From: Plicaturopsis crispa FD-325 SS-3
Taxonomy: Eukaryota > Basidiomycota > Agaricomycetes > Amylocorticiales > Amylocorticiaceae
DNA: 64,000 nucleotides
Direction: 5' to 3'
NCBI GenBank assembly: GCA_000827205.1
Contig: KN832564.1
Span: 690,810 to 754,809, forward strand
Shown here: positions 1-9,868 of the stretch, piece after piece
Layout of the letters: every line of letters begins with the position of its first letter
Numbering within the stretch: the first letter of the stretch is position 1
Made by a program: the position numbers and the translations under genes
The notes under the pieces: generated by a model
Databases searched by the model: none
What the model was told of the DNA's origin: nothing
The model's input: only the letters and a program-made list of their open reading frames with translations

Positions 1-76
1 CTCGGAGCTCGATGAGTACAAGGCACCAGTTCACAGCGACGACCGCTGCAATCGCACACATCGAGGATCCAAAGAG

Positions 77-1046
77 TCACCCTCGTCCTGTCGAGGTGCC
101 CCTACCGACGCCGGAGTTTGCGCCCCGAGTCGACCCTGCGGCATTTGGCGGGGTAGGAGTGGACATCGTGGGCACAGAGCCATTCGCAGTACTACTACCC
201 GCCGCCCGCGCAGTAGAGGGGTCCGCACCAGGTATCTCGAACTCCCTGCGTATAATCTTGTTCACCTCGTCCGCGTCCAGCTCCACCGCCGTCGGACTCC
301 CGCGATCCAGCCTCCCCCGTATAGCCTCCCTCGCGCGCCCATACGCAAGCACAACGTCCATCCCCAGCTTCTCCGCTTCCCCCTTCTTAAGCCAGGCGTC
401 CCGCTGGCAGAGCGCCGCATAGGACGGGACGAGATACGACGCGTCGATCTCGTTTTCGCGGTAGAGCGCGATCTTGGTGATATGCCCGATGCGCTTCTTC
501 TCGAGCTCGCGTACTACTAGGTTTTTTACCTGGGGAAAACCCCACTGCTGCGCGAGCCGCAGGATGACGATCCAGTCTTCGACTGGCGCTTCGTATATGG
601 AGTATGTCCTAGAGCAGTGACCGGCGTCAGCATGTTGATCAAGTGACCACAAGACACTAATACTGACTCGTTGTAAAAGACCCATAGGAACCGCGCGAAG
701 TCGGCGCTGTTCACGCCTTCGAGCTTGTACGGTGTCGCGTCGGAGGTGCCTGCAGGGTCCCCTACGGGCAAGGGCATATGCAGCGGGAAGTTCGTCGCCT
801 CGCGCTCGAAGAAGAGGCTATGGACGCGGAATAACTTGTCCTCGACCTATGCAGTACGCGACATATGATTAGTGCACCACAGATTGATTAGTACGCCACA
901 TATCGAGAGCGGTTTGTTCGAGGACTCACGTTGAAGGTGATATCCCCGCCCCGATAGTAATACTGGTCATGGTGGGCAATATGCGTGACCGTCGCTTGCG
1001 AGGTCGTAGAGCGCGAAGGGGATGATGCCGCCATGTCGCGAGGCAT
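77..1046 (-). CDS. BTB/POZ domain protein, paralogue 1 of a tandem array
   Basis: Three exons are seen. Exon 1 (from about 1046) ends in YYYRGGDITFNV. Exon 2 (about 850-655) carries EDKLFRVHSLFFERE. Exon 3 (about 610-77) has EDWIVILRLAQQWGF followed by a helical tail. This is the basidiomycete BTB arrangement: the GGD(I/V)TF strand, then a V.SLFF helix, then an aLRLA..W region. In this family BTB domains mediate dimerisation and often adaptor roles in Cul3 ubiquitin ligases, but no partner can be deduced here. The C-terminal tail is Ser/Thr/Pro-rich and ends at a stop at 79-77. Two methionines (1046 and 1034) could be the start. The gene lies in the same orientation as two close paralogues downstream in the window. 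Exon edges are my splice calls. Confidence 0.75.
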
Positions 1047-2019
1047 GAATGTGAATGGGTATGTCGTGACCCGTCCGCGTATTATCGTGGGGGTATACTT
1101 ATTATCGTGTCGGTGTATGATCGTGTGGGTATATGAATCGTCCACGCTCTACACGTGTAGAACTCGTGCCGCCGCTATTGTGCCGTCCCTGGACATTTAG
1201 AACGCCCCCAGACATTTAGAACGCCCCTAGACATTTTAGAACCGGCACACGGTTCCTCGGGCGCTTGGGAAGGTACACGGATGTCCAAAAACGGGTCAAA
1301 GGTCGCGGGGCGATTCTCTTCAAGAAGCGTGTGCGGCGTGTAAGTTTCGTTTTCGCACTGCAATTGTGCCAGGCGACCTCCCTCTAGAAATGTCGCAGGC
1401 GATAGGCGGTAGGTAGTTGTGGTTCGCTGCCACCGATGAACTAGACACAGCGGTACCGCTCCCAAAGGCCCCACCCAGTCAGTGCATGACGACTGCAGGA
1501 CGATTACGGTCAACTGACCGCACGCAGACATAAGGTTTGGACCCACACTGATCCTGCTCCTGCGCCCATGGCCTGCTTTTGTGACTGGAGCTGATACCTC
1601 GATAGAATAGATGATAGCACGATAGCTGCAGGGGATACGTCTCGATAGCTGCGCACGGTGGTTCTCGAAAGCTACGCACTGAACCACCGAGTCGAACTTC
1701 GCCGCAGCAGTATGTCTAACACGGATACTTGGGGTCTCGCTGCGGATTAGAGGCTGATTAGACGGCAACGCGTGCGGCGAGCTAGTACAGAAGTATCGAT
1801 TGCAAGAATCCTCCGCAGCATTTGCATTCAGCGATGTCCTTGAGCAACATCGCCTAGAAACGAAGGTATAGAGGTGGTTTACAGCCTTACATGGTCCCTG
1901 GAATGCGCGTCAGAGACTGCTTGCAGAAATGTGGCTTCAGACTCACATTACTTTCATACTTGACGCGTGTCTTCCTATTGTGCAAGGCAATTTGCCCATT
2001 CTATGCATTTACGAGAGTG
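1047..2019. other. Intergenic stretch upstream of BTB paralogue 1
   Basis: A short run of similar phrases ending in cattTAGAACG occurs three times at about 1190-1240. Apart from this I see no coding homology. The longest open frames here have no recognisable domain. It may include the unrecognised 3' part of the F-box gene to the right. Confidence 0.4.
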
Positions 2020-2965
2020 CTAGATCGTACACTGGTCAGAAAAGCGGTCTGACAAGATAAGAGACGACTGCACCTCATGGCACATGTTGACGTATGCAGT
2101 TCTTTCTCGGAGATAGTTCTCAAGAAGACTAGGCTGGTCGCGAAACGATGCTAATTGACGAGTGAACTCGCCGACGTCGCTAGGTCGATACCATAGGCTC
2201 TTGCCGTGACCGTTACGACCTGAGAAACAATGTCATCCGTGCACTATACTGCGTGCAGTGAGGGAGGAAAAGGCTCACCTAGCTGATTTGAGGGATAAAC
2301 AACGGTTACCACTTGTATCACTTCGTCAAAGGGGAGATCATTGACGATGACAGGGTTATAGTAGACTTTCGGTTTCGTGACACTATGCACAAGTTGACCC
2401 ATCAGCCGCGAAGAAAGGTTACGATGATGCACCACTGTAGAAGAACGTACAGCTTTGCAGCGCAATTTTCGCATAATCTAACGCGAAAAGCCCATAGGAT
2501 TTCGTCGCGCGTATGACTGCAGCATTCCTGCATGATGATGAGCCGGCCACAAACACTGGGGGAGCCCATAAAAATTCACGAACATGACAATGGGTGGAGA
2601 ATGCCAAGTTGGCGTACTGCATCTCGTTCAGGTCGGGCGGACATGGCGGCATGGTAGGCGTGACATTAGACAGAGTCTGCCTCCATATCGGCCGCGCGTC
2701 GCGGCTTGTCAGCATAGCACGCAGCGGTTTCGTGCATCGCGCAAGTTGAAGGAGGTCTGAAGGATGGGCCCGTCCTAGAACCTATCACCGTCACCGTGTT
2801 GGCTGAGATCAGTGTTAGCTAAGGATGATGATAGAGAAAATATACACTTACTTCGAATAAGATATCCACAGGCCCATCCAGCAATGCCGCTAATGTTCCT
2901 ACATTTGGCTGAAGATCTTGCGTGCTCTTGCTTTGTGATGCGACTGCCAAGTTCGCTAACGACAT
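2020..2965 (-). CDS. F-box protein of the agaricomycete type, possibly decayed
   Basis: Starting at the methionine at 2965, the frame runs to LLDGPVDILFE. After an intron of about 80 nt (GTAAGT...GTGATAG) it continues VLGRAHPSDLLQLARCTKPL and then SRDARPIWRQTLSNVTP. This is the N-terminal F-box, which in the family binds Skp1 in SCF ubiquitin ligases. The next stretch, MPPCPPDLNEMQYANLAF, is a signature of the large agaricomycete F-box family. Further exons include EILWAFRVRLCENC and, near 2080, LENYLRERTAYVNMCHEV, matching the usual tail helix. The junctions after AFSTHCH and before the tail cannot be made clean, and I could not find the normal C-terminus. The gene may be degenerate or have unusual splice sites. 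It sits between BTB paralogues 1 and 2. Confidence 0.6.
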
Positions 2966-3437
2966 TCTACTGCGAGGAGTGGGTTGTGTACGCCAGCGTA
3001 TTGATGTTTTTACCGAATTTGCGGTGGTGGTCAGTGTCGGACTCAAAAGACTCAGTCAAATCGCCCACCAACTCATCGCGACCACGTGGTCAGACTCGCG
3101 CTCAGCGCCGTCGCCGACTCGTCGCCGCCGTGCCATCCCCTGCCATCCCTCGACAACAGGTTTTGCGGTATGAACCAGAAGCCAGAGGTCTTGCAGCGCG
3201 CAAAAGGCGACCGCGATGTCGCAGAACGTCTCTAAAAGAGAGGTGATGTATATTACATATCCTATCAAGAAATAACCGCTATACACACCCAGCGTTCTCA
3301 GCGACGCCGCCTGGGATACGATACATACAGGATATATTTTCATTCTAAGTCTGACAGCTTAGCTGGAAGTTAGCCACAGAATCGAGCTCAGGAGGGATTT
3401 ATCGCTACGCACCGATGCTTGCGAGGGCTGCCTAAAC
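2966..3437. other. Intergenic, 5' side of the F-box gene and 3' side of BTB paralogue 2
   Basis: No gene recognised. It should hold the F-box promoter and the BTB paralogue 2 terminator. No clear TATA box is visible. Confidence 0.4.
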
Positions 3438-4554
3438 TTACCGGTTCCAGAGCCCTGCATATGCACTGTATCCGTTCGACTCGGCCCCCTTCGACTTGTC
3501 CTCCGCCGCCTTGTCCGCTTTCGCCTTCTCCTCTGCTTTCGCCTTCTTCTCCATTCTCTCCTTCTCCGCGTTTTCCTTCTCCTTCTCCTTCTTAGCTTTC
3601 TCATCGATTTTTTTCTGCTGACTCTTCGAGAGCGTCGACGCAGCAGAGCCATGCTTGTCAGAGTTGGGGATGTCGATGACGGGTGCCGACGGAGCAGGGG
3701 CGGTCGATGAATCGGCCCCGTTGACGAGGGGTTTCGGGGCAGTCGCTGCGCTGGGAGTAGGTGGTGTTATCTGGAAGACGTCGCACACGACCTGCTGCAT
3801 GTCGACGGTATCGAGAACCGCGGCCGTCGGGCTGAACAGCCCGCCATCGGGACGACTCCGCGCACACTCCCTCGCGCGCATGATTTGAATCACCGTCTCC
3901 AGATCGAGTTGCTTGGCCTCCGCTATGGAGAGAATGGCCTGCCGGCTGCAAAGCGCCGCGAAGGACGGTATGAGATACTTGTCGTCGACCTGGTAGGTGC
4001 GATATAGAACGATCTTCTGGATGTCGTCGAGGTCGGGGATCATCTCGAGCCTCCGCACGGCGAAGGCTTTCACCTCTATAAATTGCCAGTCATGGGCGAG
4101 GCGGAGGATGGTGACCCAGTCGTTGTAGGCCGCTTCGTACTCGTCGTATTTCCTGTTTGGGGTCAGGTATATCTGAAGCCAGACAACGGGAAGACGATGG
4201 CCACATACGGGTTATAGAATATCCACAAGAACCTTGCGAATTCGTCGGCATTGACATTGTCGAGCTTGTACGCCTCCGAATCGGAGGTCCCAATTGGCGT
4301 CCGCCCCGGAGACGCAGGATTCGTGAGGCCGCGGAAGTGGGAGGAATCGCGCTCGAAGAAGAATTTGTGGATCTTGAAAAGGGTTTCCCCGACCTACACA
4401 CATATGTATGTATATTGTTAATGAACATCACTATGGCATATATGAAGAAACAGACCAGGAATGTGACATCGCCACTGGGTAGATAGTAATCACGGTGTCG
4501 GACGAGATATGCCGCCGTAGCGGGAGACGAGACATTGCGAGTAGGAGCGGGCAT
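3438..4554 (-). CDS. BTB/POZ domain protein, paralogue 2 with charged coiled-coil tail
   Basis: Exon 1 begins at 4554 (MPAPTRNVSS) and ends DYYLPSGDVTFL. After a phase-0 intron, exon 2 reads VGETLFKIHKFFFERDSSHF and then EFARFLWIFYNP. The last exon contains YNDWVTILRLAHDWQFIEVK and a helical region to about residue 230. The tail is unusual: a Ser/Pro-rich linker followed by about 50 residues of alternating Lys and Glu (KEKEKENAEKERMEKKAKAE), which should form a long charged helix or coiled coil. Paralogues 1 and 3 lack it in this form. The family role is protein-protein interaction. No substrate is indicated. Confidence 0.8.
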
Positions 4555-5836
4555 GGTGTGTTTGTTATGGGTCAAATCTAGTAGATGCAGGGCAAAGAGA
4601 CGGTCGTGCGAAGTCGGCAAGATAAGGCGCTATGGACGCCGCACATCTATCCTGGGCAGGTATTTGAAGGAGCGTCTCCAGAAACGTGTACAGGGCTTGC
4701 TGGACACACCGGAATTTCTCGCATATGTAAACTGTCTCAACCTGAGAACTTCCCGTGGAGGATCACGTCAGGGCCGAGGAAGCACAAACGCTCCCCGCTG
4801 CGCAAGTCTGTCCTTCCTAGGAGTTTGATTTCCAGAGAGAAATGATTTCCCTTTAGCGCTCGCGAATACAAGATCGATCGAAATGCGCTGGAGTCGACAG
4901 CAATGCCCGTCGAAACGTGGCTGAAGCTCTGCAGAGCAGGGCACTCGGTGGCGCGTCCCTAGTCCAGGAAAGGTGCAAACGCCGGGAGAACAACAAGCGA
5001 GCTGTACTGCCGTACCGGCGTTCGATCAGGCTCGACCTTCCTTGTCTCCGCAGACAAGAGTGCGCAGCCAGCTTGCCAGTGATGGGAAATCGATGGCAAG
5101 ATTTGGGGTATAGAGAGACGCCGATGCCGCCTAGGATTGACGCCTGCGATTCGATTGTGCAGAAGGGCAGCTTCTCCGGTTAGAGGAAGGCAGCGTGGGC
5201 CTGTATACGTCCGTTTGAAAGCATGTGCATTGAAAAGGGTGTAGATTTTATGTACCGGCGTCTATGTTCATGGTCGTTTGAGCAGTCGGTTGGCTGAAAA
5301 CGGTGGCGCTCTCGAATATGCCGTCAAATCGAGTCACAGTGGCGCGACTAGACTGCGCCGTCTTAGCCCCATCGTCGTTCTGGCGCAGATAAGCAGAAAC
5401 GAGGCGCAACACAAGGAGCGCCGCAGGTAGGACTACAGATTCAGGACTTGTTCAGAACGAAACGCAAATTTGCAGAATGACCGCGCTGGTCCACGTGCCA
5501 CGTGGCTCATTTAGCGGGCGCGGCGTAAGTACTCGGACTCGGACCAAGGCCCTTGCCTAGACACGAGCTCTGAGACACTCATAGTCCGTGGTGGGACCCT
5601 ACAGAAAGACTCGCATGTATACTTGAAACAGTCCCTAGAACGCGGACGATTCAAAAAAAAAAAGAGATATGTTTTGGTACGTCGCCGATCGCTTCAACAT
5701 CAGCCTCAGCCGCTTCCGAGTCGCCTCCAAGTGTTAACACTTTACAGAAAGGATCAATCGGAGAGATAGCGCGCAACGGAGAATCAGGATCGTCACGTAC
5801 ATAGGGAGAGTTGTCGACTGCAATGCGCTCTCGGTA
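4555..5836. other. Intergenic stretch of 1.3 kb between BTB paralogues 2 and 3
   Basis: I see no homology to known proteins on either strand. Open frames (for example 4917-5183 plus) have no domain signature. An A-run of about 12 lies near 5655. This is the promoter side of paralogue 2. Confidence 0.4.
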
Positions 5837-6887
5837 TCAAGTACGGACTTGAGCACGCAGCGCTGCTTCTTCCTCCTTCTTGAGCCGTTTTCTTTCTTTA
5901 TTGGAAAGCGGGATCGTGTTGACGATGTCCTCGTTCATCCCCGAAACCGATGGCTCAGGCGGATTGGGCCCATTTGTACGGTCAACGTCAATGGGCGATG
6001 TCGACGTAGCCGAATCGTGTGGCCCTACATCTTTGGCATGCCCGTTGACGGGCGGGTGCGTACGCGAGGTGGGAGTCGTCAGTGGTGATGGAATATTGAA
6101 GACCCCACACACGACCGACTGCAATTCTTCGGGCTCGAGGTTGGCAGCTGTCGGGCTGTACACGCCTCCCTCGCATTGCCCGCGTGCTCGCTCCCTAGCC
6201 TCACTGATCTGGAGAAATGTTGGCATTCCGAGTTTCTCGCAATCGCTGAGGGGGAGGAGTGTGTCTCTTCGACACAATGCGGAGAAAGCGTCGACGAGAT
6301 AGGAGCTGTCGATATTGTGGGCGCGATAGAGGACGATTTTTTGCACTGGATCCAGATCCAGCTTCTCTAGCTTCCGTATCGCTAGCCTTTTCACCTCGAC
6401 GAATTGCCATTCATTTGCTAGTCGAAGGATAGCAACCCAATCGTCGACAGGGGCCTCATATTCAGAGTATGACCTGCCATGTCTCGAGTTAGTAACAATG
6501 ACATTACGCCGAATGCTTTAAGCTGACCGATTGTAAAAGACCCATAGCAGGAGCGCGAATTCTTCAACGGTCACATTTTGGAGTTTGAAGGCATTCCTAT
6601 CACTGGTGCCCTGCGGGGAAGCACCCGGGGATACAGAATTTAACAGCTCGCGGAAGAATGCAGAATCGACGTCGAAAAAATAGCTGTGGACTCGGAATAT
6701 CGTGTTTTCAATCTGCAACACCAAATCACGGACGAAATATTGACAAACACGAAAGAATAGTATATCGTTTGGAACTCACGTTCACCGTCATGTCTCCTCC
6801 ACGGAGATAGTACTTTGGGTGCTGTGTTATCGAGGCTACCGTTGCGCTGTTGGTGCCGGCAGTATCGATGCGAGGAGGGGCAACCAT
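5837..6887 (-). CDS. BTB/POZ domain protein, paralogue 3
   Basis: Exon 1 begins at 6887 (MVAPPRIDTA) and ends KYYLRGGDMTVNV. Exon 2 reads IENTIFRVHSYFFDVDSAFF and EEFALLLWVFYNRS. Exon 3 starts near 6475 with EYEAPVDDWVAILRLANEWQ and runs to the stop at 5839-5837. Exon positions and phases match paralogues 1 and 2, so the three arose by tandem duplication. The tail holds a short basic segment (LSNKERKRLKKEEEAALRAQ) like a shortened version of the paralogue 2 coiled coil. Function beyond BTB-mediated interaction is unknown. Confidence 0.8.
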
Positions 6888-7824
6888 GATTTCGGAGTGC
6901 TTGTGAGAGAGCGAGAGGAGGGGATTTTAGAGCGACAACCGTAGACATTTCAACCTAGATGGATCCCCTACACGTGCACCATGCATGTTTGCTCTGGCGC
7001 ACCCCCGGCATACCCATAAGAGATTGCCGCCTGCGTTGGGTATCTCTTTGCGTACCTGCCTAGGGCAATCACATCCTAGACCGGTATGGAGGTAGCGGTC
7101 AGATGCGTGTCCGTCCTTTCTCAGATATGCCCCTTCCAGAAAGAATCATGTTCTGCCGTCACGCACTTTAAGAACGGTGTATAGAACATCGATCAGTACG
7201 TACGGGCGTCAACGGCGGGTAACATGAATGTCTACGCCAGATAAAACTGCGATAACGCCTCCGAAGAGCTGCGGAAAGTTAAGTCAGTATTTCCACTGCA
7301 CTACTTGCCGGTGCAGAACACTCACATCAACTGACACAACACCGGACTAAGAAACAAGGTGAAGTTGCCGAATGAACAACATTGACGCTCGCGAATCCCT
7401 TCCAATACCGGCAAAGAAGCGGAGAGGTGAGCCATAGCCTCCCAGGAAAATGACTACCAAAACACGCGATACGTGCATAGAAGTGAAGGCCGCGAGTTTT
7501 GATGATGAGAGCTCAGAGGAGCCATCCACCATGCGAGCCCAGCTCAAACAAAAGACCTCCAAATTCTGACAATGAACCGTAGATGTGACGGAGGACGTAG
7601 CCATGCAACTCTAAAAGTAGGAGAACAATAACGATGTTGTCCTATCCTGGTGGAATTGCGGATAAGTTAGTCGGACGCAAGGCGGACGTACAGCAAGATG
7701 AGCGGAGAAGACAAGAGACGAAGAAACCTCGGAGACGCCACAGTTCCCGATTTGGAAACCTCCTCCTCTTCCTCCACCACGCACCGAGTCCAACGCCCGC
7801 GTACTCAATGTCGCGGTGTTCGCC
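6888..7824. other. Divergent intergenic region between BTB paralogue 3 and TAF6
   Basis: Promoter space for both flanking genes. A minus-strand frame at 7604-7347 and a spliced 49-codon alternative near 7435 are open, but neither has recognisable similarity. I do not call a gene. Confidence 0.4.
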
Positions 7825-9476
7825 ATGAGTAAATCAAAAACCCGTGGACAAGCCCCAAACTCTGGAATATACAAGGCAGAGTCCATACGAGTAAGTGGAT
7901 TTGGTCCCAGGTTTGACGCATTTATCGAGTCTCGACTTGTTCGTTTAGGATGTGGCTGAATCTCTGGGTATAACGAATTTTCCCGACGCAATCGCCTCGG
8001 CACTTGCAGGAGATGTAGAATATCGTATTCATCAGGTCGTGGAGGTGCGCACGGGAAGTTCTTGCTGCTGTGGATGTTGCCTTACAGATAGATGGCTACA
8101 GGAAGCCTCGCGATTCATGCGACATGGACGCCGAACTACAATGACCACCGCCGACATCGACGAAGCTCTGCGGGTCATGAACATCGAGCCATTATATGGC
8201 CACTCTCCCCACAATCCGTACTCCTTCCGTCGCGCGCTTCCGTTCCCGCAACTCACCTCTGCAGGCTCCGTGTACTTCGTCGAGGACGAAGAAGTCGATT
8301 TTGACCGTGTGCTGCGCGAAGAGAAAGTCACTCTCCCGAAGGGCGTCAGCTGGACAGCTCATTGGCTTTCTGTCGAGGGTGTGCAGCCGCTCATCCCAGA
8401 AAATCCTCCTGCTATCCCAAGGCAACAAGACACAGAGGCCGGAAACCAGCTCCGGCCAAATGGCGTTTTCCCGCCCACACCACCATCCCCTAATCATCCG
8501 GTTCCGGATACCTTGTTCAAGAAGCAGACGCAACAGCAATTGCAACAACAACAGCTCGTGAAGCAAGTGCTGTCACGCGAGCTGCAGCTTTACTACACTC
8601 GACTCACATCCGCGCTCCTTCCGCCTACGAATGCAGAAAATGCAAAGCGGACTGCGGCCCTGGCGAGCTTGCGGAACGATGCAGGTCTGCAGGCTCTGCT
8701 GCCGTATCTCATACGGTGGGTAGGAAACGGGGTTGTTGGCGCACTGAAAGAAGGTTCGCAAAACGAAACCGACGGACGCGTACTCGAGGTTCTGCTTGAT
8801 GTCATATCCGCTTTGTTGGATAATAGCACGCTGTTTGTAGAGCCATATGTGAGTTGGTTTTCCTTCTCGTCCGCCGAATTCACTAAATCCACTCGTTCAA
8901 AGCTACATCAAATCCTACCTCCAATACTTTCTACGCTGTTGCACTCGTCTCTACCCCCTACACATGCAACGTATCTCCGAACCTCCGCATCCCAGACGCT
9001 TTCCCGTCTCCTCACACAGCATTCCACAACGTACCCGTCGTTATCACCGCGCATTATGAAAACGCTTCTTCTGGCGCTGATATCGACAGGTAAAAGCAGA
9101 GGTACACGGGAAGGTGCCATTCGTGGGCTTGTTGGCGTCGGAAAGGAAGCTGTCAGGAAGGGCCTCGTCGAAGGAGGTGGCGCAAAAGTGGTGGGCAGTG
9201 AATGCCTTCCGGGAGAGACAGGGCCGCTCGTCGATGCTGTGCTTGTAAGCATTTTAGCAGAAAGAACATGTTCGTACGTTCTAACCTCCAAAACAGGGTG
9301 CTCTGAAAGTTCTCAAGCCGCCGTCAAACCTCCCTGTCCCACTGGACACGAACGTCGACGCCGATGCTGCCGTGGTCGGGCATCTGCGAGAAACGCTAGG
9401 CGACTTCTTTGCTGAGCATTTGTTAGGGGACGCAGATTGGGCAAAGGGTGTGCTCAGTGGCGTTAGTGATGGATGA
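7825..9476 (+). CDS. TAF6: Transcription initiation factor TFIID subunit 6
   Basis: Five exons: 7825-7890, 7949-8044, 8102-8848, 8903-9244, 9297-9476, giving 476 codons. Residues 15-75 form the histone fold (ESIRDVAESLGITNFPDAIA, then VEYRIHQVVEEASRFMRHGR), followed by TTADIDEALRVMNIEPLYG, which in TAF6 pairs with TAF9. Residues about 80-150 carry the conserved linker (YFVEDEEVDFDRVLRE, WTAHWLSVEGVQPLIPENPP). The rest is the alpha-helical HEAT region (LFVEPYLHQILPPILSTLL). TAF6 is a core subunit of TFIID and of SAGA-type complexes in the nucleus. Three of the introns are multiples of three and stop-free, so the unspliced frame stays open across them. The junction residues restored by splicing fit the family well. 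Confidence 0.95.
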
Positions 9477-9868
9477 CTTTCATGAGTAGATACGGCCTCG
9501 GAATATAATGCCCATATACGCTGCTTATTGAGGGCGCTGGTACGAGTACTTCAATCCTTCGGACCTTTCAAAGCGCTCAACGCTCATTCGAAATCGTACT
9601 GCAACTGTCGATGATGTCGTTTCTCTGGTGGAACCCACGATGACCTCTTCCTTACTACTGGCCTGCATTGACTGACCTACCGAGGCCTACAACAAACCCG
9701 CAAGAATGATTCTAAATTATGATTTCATTATGAGAAACAGGTCATAGTAAAAGCCTTGGTAGAATTGTAACGGGAGGTAAGTATTCCAGGTGAGAAGAGG
9801 ACCAAGACGATCCCTCCCATGTACGCGTAAGCGGTGTCGTGCCCGCCGTTGTCATTGCAAATACTCGA
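9477..9868. other. Convergent 3' intergenic region between TAF6 and the amylase
   Basis: No gene seen. It holds both terminators. An AT-richer stretch near 9710-9740 could serve polyadenylation. Confidence 0.4.
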
